NCBI GenBank assembly: GCA_016284485.1
Contig: JAEEOX010000091.1
Location: 1-13,452, forward strand
Source: Bacillota bacterium
Lineage (GTDB): Bacteria > Bacillota > Clostridia > Peptostreptococcales > Anaerovoracaceae
Length of the DNA: 13,452 nucleotides
Direction of reading: 5' to 3'
The notes beneath the pieces are model-generated. The model did no database searches. It saw nothing but the letters and a program-made list of their open reading frames with translations, and was not told the origin of the DNA. Below, in pieces: positions 1 to 6,314 of this stretch. The position numbers and the translations under genes were made by a program. Within the stretch, counting starts at the first letter, position 1; every line of letters starts with the position of its first letter.

Positions 1-683
1 ACGTCCTCCAGCGACTCGTCTCCCTTGACCTCTTCCATGGTGCCGGACTTGATAAGGCGGCCGTTCTTGATGATCGCCACCTTGTCGCAGAGTTTTTCCG
101 CAACTTCAAGCACGTGGGTGGAGAAAAATATGGCCGCGCCGTTGTCACACATCTGACGCATTATCTGTTTCAGAGTGAAGGCAGCCTTGGGGTCCAGTCC
201 CACGAAGGGCTCGTCCATTATGATCAGCTTAGGATCGTGGATCAGTCCTCCGATCACCGCCAGCTTCTGCTTCATTCCGTGTGAATATGAGCCGATAGCT
301 TTGTCCAGATCAGCTATGAGGCTCAGCTCATTGGCGTAGAAGTACGCCTTCTTCTGAAGTTCTTCCGTGGGCACTCCGAATATTCCTCCGATGAAGTTCA
401 GATACTGAGTACCCGACATGTAATCGTAAAGATCCGGGTTGTCCGGGATGTAGGCGATCTTCCTTTTGCATCCCATGGGGTCAGCCTTTATGGAAGCGCC
501 GTCAATGTATATCTCCCCCTGATCAAAAGGCAGGATGCCCACCACCGATTTAAGAGTGGTGGTCTTGCCTGCTCCGTTATGTCCGATGAATCCGTAGATC
601 TCCCCGGGCCTGATCTCCAGGCTCAGGTCATCCACAGCCTTCTTTTCTCCGAATGTTTTAGTAAGGTGTTCTATCTTAAGCAT
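1..683 (-). CDS. ABC transporter ATP-binding protein (C-terminus outside window)
   Basis: This is the nucleotide-binding subunit of an ABC transporter. It would hydrolyse ATP on the cytoplasmic face to drive a separate membrane permease, which probably lies just beyond the left edge. About 227 codons are visible from the ATG at 683, and the frame is still open at base 1. All core motifs are present: Walker A GHNGAGKTT near residues 34-42, an ABC signature YSHGMKQK near 133-140 (H in place of the usual G after S), Walker B LIIMDEP near 153-159 followed by the D-loop GLDP, and the H-loop histidine in FFSTH near 190. The single ATPase domain with a short tail resembles the NatA/EcsA-type exporters that pair with ABC-2 permeases. 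AAAGGAG lies about 6 nt upstream of the ATG and supports this start. The gene has its own promoter with a MerR-like operator at 721-751. The substrate cannot be inferred. Confidence 0.93.
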   Translation of the reverse strand, partial: MLKIEHLTKTFGEKKAVDDLSLEIRPGEIYGFIGHNGAGKTTTLKSVVGILPFDQGEIYIDGASIKADPMGCKRKIAYIPDNPDLYDYMSGTQYLNFIGGIFGVPTEELQKKAYFYANELSLIADLDKAIGSYSHGMKQKLAVIGGLIHDPKLIIMDEPFVGLDPKAAFTLKQIMRQMCDNGAAIFFSTHVLEVAEKLCDKVAIIKNGRLIKSGTMEEVKGDESLED

Positions 684-720
684 GACTTCTCCTTTACGTG
701 GATCTCTTTATCCTGTAACC

Positions 721-751
721 ATATTAATGCTTCCACAAGGTGGAAGGTCAA
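721..751 (-). promoter_or_regulatory. Predicted MerR-family-regulated promoter of the ABC transporter gene
   Basis: Read on the minus strand, a -35 box TTGACC (746-751) and a -10 box TAATAT (721-726) are separated by 19 bp. The spacer holds a perfect inverted repeat, CTTCCAC-CTT-GTGGAAG (730-746). A 19-20 bp spacer with a dyad between the boxes is the known hallmark of promoters untwisted by MerR-family activators. The -10 box is about 37 nt upstream of the ABC transporter ATG at 683, leaving a normal short leader. No MerR gene is visible here, so the regulator is presumably encoded further left or elsewhere. That a MerR protein binds is inferred from promoter geometry only. Confidence 0.7.
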
Positions 752-769
752 GAGGTTTTTATGCAAAAA

Positions 770-812
770 AGCTAAAATAAAAGCCATTTCCGCCTGAAAC
801 AGAAATGGCTTT
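770..812 (-). terminator. Rho-independent terminator of deoD
   Basis: A perfect 11-bp stem pairs AAAGCCATTTC (780-790) with GAAATGGCTTT (802-812) around an 11-nt loop. On the minus strand it is followed by a T-rich tail (TTTTATTTTAG). It starts about 24 nt past the deoD stop codon and separates deoD from the MerR-like promoter of the ABC transporter gene. Confidence 0.9.
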
Positions 813-835
813 GGGTATTTTGTTCAAATATTATC

Positions 836-1564
836 TTACTCCGTGAACTTCCACGCTGTGTCCAGCGCGATCTCCATCATGTCGGTGAAGCTGTTCTGAC
901 GCTCCTCCGCGCTGAGGGCGATGGGCTTGAACAGGTGATCGGAGATGGAAAGCACCGTCAGGGCCTTCTTGCCGTCACCGCAGGCTGTCCAGTAAAGTCC
1001 GGCGGACTCCATCTCAACAGCCAGGTGCCCCAGGTCTCTCAGCTTTTCGTTGAGGCCCGCCTGAGGATAGTAGAAAAAGTCTGAACTGTAGACCTTGCCC
1101 ACCTTGTAGTTGCAGCCCTTTTCCTTGGCCAGTCTCACGGCCTCTTCCAGCATGTCGTAGTCCGCGCATGCCGCCAGCTGTCCGGGAATGCCGTAGGCGT
1201 TGCCGGAATTGGAGTTGGAGGACGCTGCCATGGCGATGACTATGTCCTTGGCTTCAACGCCCATGTCCAGGCCGCCGGCGGAACCGATCCTGATTATGGC
1301 GTCCACTCCGAACTGAGTATAGAGTTCATGAGCGTAGAGGCACATGGAAGGAATGCCCATTCCGGAACCCATTACCGAGATCCTCTTTCCCTTGTAGGTT
1401 CCGGTGAACCCCAGCATGTTCCTGGTGTCGTTGAAGCAGACCACGTCTGTCATGTAGTTGTCCGCCACGGCCTTGGCGCGAAGCGGGTCGCCCGGCATGA
1501 GAACCACCTTGGCGATCTCGTCCTTCTGAGCGATGCAAGCGCTGATGCTTTCTTTGATTTCCAT
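836..1564 (-). CDS. deoD: Purine nucleoside phosphorylase, DeoD type
   Basis: The product is a hexameric-type purine nucleoside phosphorylase. It cleaves purine (deoxy)ribonucleosides with phosphate to free base and (deoxy)ribose-1-phosphate in cytoplasmic purine salvage. The 242-residue length fits DeoD. Phosphate-site motifs are present: MPGDPLRAK near 23-31 (G25, R29), R48, and RIGS near 92-95. The ribose-binding VEMES is near 183-187. The catalytic Asp is D209 in SDH and the partner Arg is R222 in AEERQ. The His near the N-terminus that contacts the ribose 5'-OH of the neighbouring subunit in E. coli DeoD (His4) has no counterpart: there is no His in the first 60 residues. The ATG at 1564 is chosen because AAGGA lies about 8 nt upstream and conserved sequence starts soon after. 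A longer in-frame start at 1630 would lie at or upstream of the expected transcription start. The gene is monocistronic, with its own promoter (1633-1662) and terminator (770-812). Confidence 0.93.
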   Translation of the reverse strand: MEIKESISACIAQKDEIAKVVLMPGDPLRAKAVADNYMTDVVCFNDTRNMLGFTGTYKGKRISVMGSGMGIPSMCLYAHELYTQFGVDAIIRIGSAGGLDMGVEAKDIVIAMAASSNSNSGNAYGIPGQLAACADYDMLEEAVRLAKEKGCNYKVGKVYSSDFFYYPQAGLNEKLRDLGHLAVEMESAGLYWTACGDGKKALTVLSISDHLFKPIALSAEERQNSFTDMMEIALDTAWKFTE

Positions 1565-1596
1565 ATGTCGATCCTTCTTTCCCAAAGTTTCAAGTT

Positions 1597-1621
1597 GACG
1601 GTCACGGGCGCGTGGTCCGTC
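1597..1621 (-). other. Hairpin in the deoD leader
   Basis: In the roughly 60-nt leader between the deoD promoter and its start codon, GACGG and CACG (minus strand) pair with CGTG and CCGTC around a CGCC loop. This gives a 9-bp GC-rich stem interrupted by a small asymmetric bulge. No T-run follows, so it is not an intrinsic terminator. It could stabilise the 5' end of the mRNA or affect translation. The pairing is seen in the sequence; any function is inference. Confidence 0.4.
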
Positions 1622-1632
1622 CCGACCCAAGT

Positions 1633-1662
1633 ATTATATCAAAAGATCCCAATCCTTCTCAA
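1633..1662 (-). promoter_or_regulatory. Sigma-A promoter of deoD
   Basis: On the minus strand, TTGAGA (1657-1662) and a consensus TATAAT (1633-1638) are separated by 18 bp. The promoter sits just past the stop codon of the NimA-like gene and gives a leader of about 60 nt before the deoD ATG at 1564. It should let deoD be expressed independently of the upstream three-gene operon. Confidence 0.75.
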
Positions 1663-1669
1663 GCCAATT

Positions 1670-2140
1670 CTATCCTTTTCTCTTGGCCGTCATGGTCTCC
1701 ACATCCAGCTTGTAAACTGCAGTGACAGGCATGGCCTTTGGATTGAACTCGAAGTGGGCTTCATGGTATCCGTCCGTCAGAATGGTCAGTGCCCTGAACT
1801 TCTCCTCCGGGTCATCTATGAAACTGATCCTGCCCCTTCCCATGACACTCTCGAAATTCATGGTGCAGTTTCCGGACGCTTCCGTGAAAACCAGCTGGTG
1901 CCCACGGTCCATCTCAAAAGACACATTCGGATCCCTGCGGATCAGATCCAGCTTGTGTCCCTCACGGGCACTGTGGAAATACAGTGTGACATGGTCGTCG
2001 TCTGCCTCCAGACCGAAGTTCAGCGGGACCACATAAGCATAACCGTCTTCATCCACCAGTCCCAACCTGCACACGTCACAGCCCTTCATAATGGCGATGA
2101 TCTCACTGCGGTCGGTTACCTCTCTGTCCTTTCTTCTCAT
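1670..2140 (-). CDS. NimA-like pyridoxamine 5'-phosphate oxidase-family flavoprotein
   Basis: This 156-residue protein belongs to the FMN-binding split-barrel group related to pyridoxamine 5'-phosphate oxidase and to the Nim nitroimidazole reductases. Family-typical segments are the N-terminal RRKDREVTD (2-10), LGLVDEDG (26-33), YVVPLNFG (36-43), LYFHSAREGHKLDLI (53-67) and VSFEMD (73-78). Members usually form dimers that bind FMN or a related cofactor. Some Nim proteins reduce 5-nitroimidazoles, but many relatives have no known substrate, so resistance should not be assumed. AGGAGG lies about 5 nt upstream of the ATG at 2140. It is the last gene of a three-gene operon, 9 nt after the AlkZ-related gene. 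Confidence 0.85.
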   Translation of the reverse strand: MRRKDREVTDRSEIIAIMKGCDVCRLGLVDEDGYAYVVPLNFGLEADDDHVTLYFHSAREGHKLDLIRRDPNVSFEMDRGHQLVFTEASGNCTMNFESVMGRGRISFIDDPEEKFRALTILTDGYHEAHFEFNPKAMPVTAVYKLDVETMTAKRKG

Positions 2141-2149
2141 ATGTGCCTC

Positions 2150-2839
2150 CTATTTCATAAACTTCCTGATTTCTGCCTCACTGACGTCGGGCAAAACATC
2201 CATGAGCTTCCTCACTATGCTTTCCAGCGATTCCTCCGGATCCAGCCCCTGCGGGTCCAGAGCCTCCTCGCCCCACCATTCCTCGGTGAGGGCGTATCTC
2301 GCCACACCCCAGCCGTACTCGCTGCCGTCCTTCGCGATCTGCTTCTCGAAGTCCGCCACCGTCACGTAGGTCTGCATCTGAAGCCTGGTGATCATGGTCT
2401 CGAATCCTTTGCGGCCGCCCTTGCGATAGCCCAGAGCACCCTTGATCTCCTTGGTGAACATGGGGCCGACCTCCCCAAGCAGTTTCACGACTTCCTTATC
2501 TGAATGAGGGGCCAGACCCTCGCTGTAGCGCTCGTCGAAGTCATATCCGCCCCGCCTGTAATTGCATAGATCCGGGAACCACTCCGGGCTGACGAATCCG
2601 GCCTTGCCCCTGAAAAGCTTGGCGTACGCCAGCTCGTGGTCCCAGGTGACCTCCCCCTTCCACTGCCAGCATGGCCACTGTATCCCGTTGGTCCAGTCCG
2701 GATCGTACCAGGCACTGGGAGAGGCTATGTCCTCCAGAGAAAACCCCGGGATCCGGTTCCTGAAAAACGGCAGGAATCCGATGTCGTTCACCAGTTCTAT
2801 AAGGTCTTTTTTGGTTCTTACTGTCTTAAAACGTTTCAT
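2150..2839 (-). CDS. AlkZ-related protein of unknown function
   Basis: The 229-residue cytoplasmic protein has no signal peptide or membrane segment. Its N-terminus (KRFKTVRTKKDLIELV, then a GFLPFF stretch), a Trp-rich middle section (residues about 44-62 and 106-108), the KGG-KGFETMITRLQMQTYV segment (about 161-179) and YGWGVARY (about 196-203) match a family found in Bacillota that is often labelled AlkZ-related. The label refers to AlkZ/YcaQ-type DNA glycosylases with winged-helix repeats. I recognise the family from memory of its sequences and cannot confirm glycosylase activity. The QMQTYV-like segment could play the role of the QxQ motif of AlkZ. The gene begins 4 nt after the alpha/beta hydrolase stop and ends 9 nt before the NimA-like gene, so the three are probably co-transcribed. 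Confidence 0.7.
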   Translation of the reverse strand: MKRFKTVRTKKDLIELVNDIGFLPFFRNRIPGFSLEDIASPSAWYDPDWTNGIQWPCWQWKGEVTWDHELAYAKLFRGKAGFVSPEWFPDLCNYRRGGYDFDERYSEGLAPHSDKEVVKLLGEVGPMFTKEIKGALGYRKGGRKGFETMITRLQMQTYVTVADFEKQIAKDGSEYGWGVARYALTEEWWGEEALDPQGLDPEESLESIVRKLMDVLPDVSEAEIRKFMK

Positions 2840-2843
2840 GATG

Positions 2844-3530
2844 TCAATGCTCCAGTATCCACATGATCCCTTTTGCGGTCCTCAGGTCAGGTTCACGGAA
2901 GTGGTTGCCCGGGTTCATCTCCAGGGTCACCGGAATGTCTCGCTCCGCCATAAGATCCCGCACCGCTCTGGTTCTGGTCTCCACCTGGGACATCACCGGA
3001 TCGTTGGTCTTTGCTTCCTTGCCGCCCAGGGAGAGATACACGGCTCCTGGCCGGGCAGGAAGCTCTGTTTCAGCGAGTTTCTCAAGAAATCCCGGATACC
3101 AGAGAGAACCCGACGCGGATACGAATCTCGTGAAGGCCCCGGTCTTCATCATCGCATATAAGGCGAACAGACCGCCCATGGAATACCCCGCCAGAGCATC
3201 GTAAGCAGGTCTCACACCGGACTCGGCAAGCATTTCTTCACTGACCTGAGGCATGATCCTCTCGGTGAGAAGTTCCAGATAACTGTCTGCTCCGCCTGCG
3301 AAATCCTCCTGTCCCCTGAAAACCGCCGGTGCAGGCCACGGAGACAGGTCATTATCGTAATCTATGCCTCCCACTGCGATCAGCGTATGTTCCGGAGCTC
3401 CTAGTTCCTTCAGCCTCTCATGGATGTCCAGGCCCCGCCCGTCATATACATTGAGCCACACCCGCGGAGCCCCAGGTGAGGATGCCGGATATATGGTTAT
3501 CGTCTTTCCTTGGATCGTAAGTTCTTTCAT
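2844..3530 (-). CDS. Alpha/beta hydrolase, predicted esterase (IroE/Fes-like)
   Basis: The product is a 228-residue alpha/beta-fold hydrolase like the COG2819 esterases, a group that includes siderophore esterases of the Fes/IroE kind. The nucleophile elbow GYSMGG is at residues 115-120 (Ser117). The probable catalytic His is in GNHF (His210). An acidic residue after SLGGKE (near 172) could complete the triad. There is no signal peptide, so it is probably cytoplasmic, and the natural substrate is unknown. I prefer the ATG at 3530 over the in-frame ATG at 3545. AAGGTG sits 6 nt upstream of 3530, while the 3545 ATG lies almost inside the -10 region and could not have a leader. It is the first gene of an operon with the AlkZ-related and NimA-like genes. 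Confidence 0.8.
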   Translation of the reverse strand: MKELTIQGKTITIYPASSPGAPRVWLNVYDGRGLDIHERLKELGAPEHTLIAVGGIDYDNDLSPWPAPAVFRGQEDFAGGADSYLELLTERIMPQVSEEMLAESGVRPAYDALAGYSMGGLFALYAMMKTGAFTRFVSASGSLWYPGFLEKLAETELPARPGAVYLSLGGKEAKTNDPVMSQVETRTRAVRDLMAERDIPVTLEMNPGNHFREPDLRTAKGIMWILEH

Positions 3531-3547
3531 GTTGTTCACCTTCATCC

Positions 3548-3556
3548 ATTATACCA
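3548..3556 (-). promoter_or_regulatory. Extended -10 promoter of the hydrolase operon
   Basis: The minus strand reads TGG-TATAAT, an extended -10 element with a perfect TATAAT at 3548-3553. No good -35 box exists at 16-18 bp; that position overlaps the T-tract and stem base of the upstream terminator. Transcription should begin about 7 nt after the box, near 3541, giving an unusually short leader of about 11-12 nt before the ATG at 3530. Confidence 0.65.
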
Positions 3557-3567
3557 CATTTCCGTAC

Positions 3568-3603
3568 AAAAAATCCCGGGGAAAGGTTTGCCCTCTCCCC
3601 GGG
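3568..3603 (-). terminator. Rho-independent terminator of the nucleotide-sugar dehydrogenase gene
   Basis: On the minus strand an 8-bp GC-rich stem pairs CCCGGGGA (3596-3603) with TCCCCGGG (3575-3582). It has an A/G-rich interior loop and a T6 tract (3568-3573) directly after it. It lies about 36 nt past the dehydrogenase stop and abuts the promoter of the next operon. Confidence 0.92.
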
Positions 3604-3638
3604 TGTAAAACACGTCTATTACCAGAGTTATGCAGTTC

Positions 3639-4964
3639 CTACAGTCTCCACCATCTCATGCCGGAAGCTTTCAGTTCGTCCATTCTGTAAAGGCTCTTGA
3701 CGTCGATGAGGACCTTCTCCTCGTCGGGGCCTTCCTTGAACTTGTCCTTCAGCTGTCTCATGGACATAGAGCGGAATTCATTGTGGCCTACCGCTACGAT
3801 GAGGCAGTCCGCCTTGGGCAGCTCGTCGAAGGGTACCAGGTCCACTCCGTACTCATGCTTGGCGACTTCCGGATCTGCCCAGGAATCTGCCACATAGGGA
3901 TGGATGTCATATTCCTTGAGACGGTTGATGATGTCTACCACCTTGCTGTTACGCGTATCCGGGCAGTTCTCCTTGAAGGTGATGCCCCAGATCACTACGG
4001 TAGCCTTCTTGGGTGCGAGCCCCGCCTCGATCATCTGCTTGATGGCGGCGTCAGCCACGTAACCGCCCATGCTGTCGTTGACCTTGCGGCCGTTCAGGAT
4101 GATCTGGCTGTGGTAGCCCAGCATCTCTGCAGCGTTGGTCAGATAGTACGGGTCGACTCCGATGCAGTGTCCTCCTACCAGGCCGGGTTTGAAGCCCAGT
4201 GCGTTCCACTTGGAGTTCATGCCGTAGAGCACTTCGTCTGTGTCGATGCCCATCTTGTCACAGATCATGGCGATCTCGTTCATAAAGGCGATGTTTATGT
4301 CACGCTGGCTGTTCTCCACCACCTTTACAGCCTCAGCTGTCTTGATGGTTGAAACGGGAACTGTGCCGGCCTTGATAACGATGTCATAGACCTTCTTGAT
4401 CTCGGCTGCGGACTCCTCGTCCATGCCGGATACGATCTTGCGGATATTGGTCAGTGTGTGCACGCGATCGCCGGGATTGATACGCTCCGGGCTGTATCCG
4501 ATCTTCCAGTCCACTCCGCACTTGAGACCGCTTTCCTTCTCGATGATGGGAACGCAGATGTCCTCGGTGACTCCGGGATAAACTGTGGATTCGAACACTA
4601 CGATGGTCCCCGGTGTAAGGTTCTGTCCCACCGTTCTGGATGCGCCGGCCACAGGACGAAGGTCCGGTGTGGTGTCCTGGTTGACAGGTGTGGGAACAGC
4701 CACGATGATGAATCTTGCTTCCTTCAGGCGGGTCGGGTCTGCCGTGAAGTCCACAGTGGTGTTCTTGATGGCTTCTCCCACCTCATTGGTGGAATCGATG
4801 CCGTTGGCGTATTCGTTGACACGTTTCTCGTTGATGTCGAATCCGATGACGTTCACGTGCTTGGCGAATTCCACTGCGATGGGCATTCCCACGTATCCCA
4901 GGCCCACGAGGGCAAGTTTCTCTGTTCCGTTGATTAATCCCTGGTAAATATTGTTGAATTGCAT
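3639..4964 (-). CDS. UDP-N-acetylhexosamine 6-dehydrogenase (TviB/CapL/WbpA-like)
   Basis: This NAD-dependent nucleotide-sugar dehydrogenase would oxidise C6 of a UDP-sugar to the uronic acid for a surface polysaccharide. The Rossmann motif GLGYVG is at 21-26, the substrate-binding IGYSPERINPGD near 155-166, EAVKVVENSQRD near 211-222, and GGHCIGVDPYYL near 264-275 with catalytic Cys267. The GYSPERINPGD form is typical of the TviB/CapL group acting on UDP-GlcNAc or UDP-GalNAc, rather than classic UDP-glucose dehydrogenases, but the exact substrate is inferred. The 441-residue length is normal. The ATG at 4964 is preferred over the in-frame ATG at 4988, because GAGGAG at 4974-4979 lies 9 nt upstream of 4964 while nothing similar precedes 4988. 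The gene follows the glycosyltransferase with about 93 nt between them and has its own promoter. Confidence 0.9.
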   Translation of the reverse strand: MQFNNIYQGLINGTEKLALVGLGYVGMPIAVEFAKHVNVIGFDINEKRVNEYANGIDSTNEVGEAIKNTTVDFTADPTRLKEARFIIVAVPTPVNQDTTPDLRPVAGASRTVGQNLTPGTIVVFESTVYPGVTEDICVPIIEKESGLKCGVDWKIGYSPERINPGDRVHTLTNIRKIVSGMDEESAAEIKKVYDIVIKAGTVPVSTIKTAEAVKVVENSQRDINIAFMNEIAMICDKMGIDTDEVLYGMNSKWNALGFKPGLVGGHCIGVDPYYLTNAAEMLGYHSQIILNGRKVNDSMGGYVADAAIKQMIEAGLAPKKATVVIWGITFKENCPDTRNSKVVDIINRLKEYDIHPYVADSWADPEVAKHEYGVDLVPFDELPKADCLIVAVGHNEFRSMSMRQLKDKFKEGPDEEKVLIDVKSLYRMDELKASGMRWWRL

Positions 4965-4973
4965 TTGATCATT

Positions 4974-4979
4974 CTCCTC
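4974..4979 (-). promoter_or_regulatory. Ribosome binding site that sets the dehydrogenase start
   Basis: GAGGAG on the minus strand lies 9 nt before the ATG at 4964 and inside the reading frame that opens from the ATG at 4988. This favours the shorter protein. Confidence 0.7.
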
Positions 4980-5015
4980 TTGATGCATGTTAATGATCGA
5001 TATTAACGACGATAT

Positions 5016-5044
5016 ATTATAGCAAAAAACTGCTTTGCCCGCAA
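5016..5044 (-). promoter_or_regulatory. Promoter of the nucleotide-sugar dehydrogenase gene
   Basis: On the minus strand TTGCGG (5039-5044) and TATAAT (5016-5021) are separated by exactly 17 bp, with an extended TGC just before the -10 box. The start codon at 4964 leaves a leader of about 45 nt. The promoter lies between the glycosyltransferase stop and the dehydrogenase, so the latter can be made separately from the rest of the polysaccharide cluster. Confidence 0.7.
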
Positions 5045-5057
5045 CTGTTGACCTGTC

Positions 5058-6287
5058 TCAGAACAGTTCCAGGAACTGTTCTGCTATGGTCCTGTATGTG
5101 AAATGCTCCTGAACGGCACGTCTTCCGTTCTGTCCCAGCCTGTCGCGTTCGCTCTCAGTCATTCCGCGGAGCTTCCTGATGCCATCCATCAGAGCTTCCG
5201 TGTTCTCCGGCTCACAGCTGATGCCGCAGTCATATTCCACGATGTAATTGTTGGGAGCGTCTATGGCGTAAAGTATGGGGCGGCCTGCCATCATGGAGTC
5301 GAACATCTTGTTCATTGCCACTCCGTACTTGAATATGTTCTGTCTCTTGCCTGCCACGTAGAGTGCATCCATCCGGGCTGCGATGGAGGGTATGTATTTT
5401 TTCTCCACCGGATCCAGGAAGATGAAATTCTCCGCCATGGACCTTTTGGAGAGTTCGATGAATCTTGCTTTTTCCCTGCCGCCTCCCACAAAGACAGCGG
5501 CGATGCCGGGGTCTCCCAGCTTCTGCACAGCGTCTATCAGGTAAGACAAGGAATATGAATCCGTGTGGCTTCCCATGAAGCCTATGATGAATTTGCCCTG
5601 ATCCTTCAGATCCCTGAATACCCCGGCAATGTCCTCCGGGACGTCAGGAGTGTCTTTCCACTCGTCCTCTGATATGCCGTTTGGGATGAACCTGAACTTT
5701 TCAGGGGCCATTCCGTGGGACACCATGTAATCCCTGGCGTTGGGAAGCACCGAGACCACGTAGTCCGAATGCTTCAGGAATGAGTTCTCCGCCGCCTGCA
5801 TGGCTACGCAGAGTGGGTGGAACTTGCTGAAACCGTACATCAGTTCCAGCGTCAGCGGCCACAGGTCCCTTACCTCGTGGATCAGTTTGGCTCCGGAGAA
5901 CCTGGCGATCTTCTGTGCGGCGTAGGTGTCGATGGGGTTTGTGCAGGAGGCTAGGATAACGTCCGGTCTGTACTTCTCGGCTATCTCCCTGGCCATGCGG
6001 CGGATCTTCCACGAATAATCCATCATCGCCCTGAACCTGCCGAGGCCGTTTCCCACGTAGGAATTCTCCTTTATCCATGAGAATCTCACGCCCTCCACCT
6101 CGGTCTCCTGAAGATCGTGATCGATCTCCACGTTGACCTTCCTGAGGTGCGAAAAGCTGCTGGCCAGAATGGTGGTGTCTATGCCTCTCTTCGCCCACTC
6201 CTTTGCCAGGTAGTGGTGGCGGAACACCATGCCGTAGCTGGGGCTTCCCGCGTAGAAATTGATTATCAAAACTTTTTTGTCTGACAT
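5058..6287 (-). CDS. Glycosyltransferase family 4 (WbuB/WcaI-like)
   Basis: This 409-residue cytoplasmic GT-B glycosyltransferase would transfer a sugar from a nucleotide donor to the growing lipid-linked glycan. The N-terminal half carries the SPSYGM-FRHHYLAKEW acceptor-side region (about 15-32) typical of WbuB-type enzymes and HEVRDLWP (137-144). The linker IPNGI is at 201-205. The C-terminal donor domain includes GFMGSHTDSY (236-245), VGGGREK (267-273) and a YGVAMNKMFDSMMAGRPIL stretch (321-339), which corresponds to the sugar-nucleotide-binding helix of GT4 enzymes. Donor and acceptor are not deducible. The gene starts 27 nt after the sugar-1-phosphate transferase, and its Shine-Dalgarno is weak (GGAG about 13 nt upstream), so translation may depend on the upstream gene. 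Its last codons form part of a perfect inverted repeat. Confidence 0.88.
   Translation of the reverse strand: MSDKKVLIINFYAGSPSYGMVFRHHYLAKEWAKRGIDTTILASSFSHLRKVNVEIDHDLQETEVEGVRFSWIKENSYVGNGLGRFRAMMDYSWKIRRMAREIAEKYRPDVILASCTNPIDTYAAQKIARFSGAKLIHEVRDLWPLTLELMYGFSKFHPLCVAMQAAENSFLKHSDYVVSVLPNARDYMVSHGMAPEKFRFIPNGISEDEWKDTPDVPEDIAGVFRDLKDQGKFIIGFMGSHTDSYSLSYLIDAVQKLGDPGIAAVFVGGGREKARFIELSKRSMAENFIFLDPVEKKYIPSIAARMDALYVAGKRQNIFKYGVAMNKMFDSMMAGRPILYAIDAPNNYIVEYDCGISCEPENTEALMDGIRKLRGMTESERDRLGQNGRRAVQEHFTYRTIAEQFLELF
5059..5083. repeat. 25-bp perfect inverted repeat at the glycosyltransferase stop codon
   Basis: Arms CAGAACAGTTCC (5059-5070) and GGAACTGTTCTG (5072-5083) are perfect reverse complements around a single base. 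The repeat covers the last seven sense codons (encoding EQFLELF) and part of the TGA stop. No T-run follows on either strand, so it is not a standard intrinsic terminator. A small related palindrome, CAACTGTTG, lies at 5042-5050. It may be an mRNA 3'-end stabiliser or an operator near the dehydrogenase promoter; neither is shown. Confidence 0.6.
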
Positions 6288-6314
6288 TCTCTTATTTTGC
6301 TCCGGGCACCTTTC

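Noticed and set aside
730..746. The dyad upstream of the ABC gene as a terminator.
   Set aside because: No T-tract follows on the minus strand. On the plus strand there is no gene to terminate, and its position between -35 and -10 boxes fits an operator better.
1565..1630. N-terminal extension of DeoD starting at 1630.
   Set aside because: The extension is Arg/Asp-rich and unlike the family. Its start would fall at or before the predicted transcription start of the 1633-1662 promoter, and a good RBS precedes the ATG at 1564.
1328..2503. A 391-codon open frame on the plus strand.
   Set aside because: It runs antisense across DeoD, NimA-like and AlkZ-related genes that have clear family motifs and RBSs. 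Its translation shows no recognisable domain, and it reflects codon bias of the opposite strand.
4965..4988. Eight-residue extension of the nucleotide-sugar dehydrogenase from the ATG at 4988.
   Set aside because: There is no RBS upstream of 4988, and the extension codons contain the GAGGAG site that serves the ATG at 4964.
5059..5083. The palindrome as an intrinsic terminator of the glycosyltransferase gene.
   Set aside because: No U-run directly follows the stem; the nearest T6 on the minus strand is more than 25 nt away, inside the next promoter.
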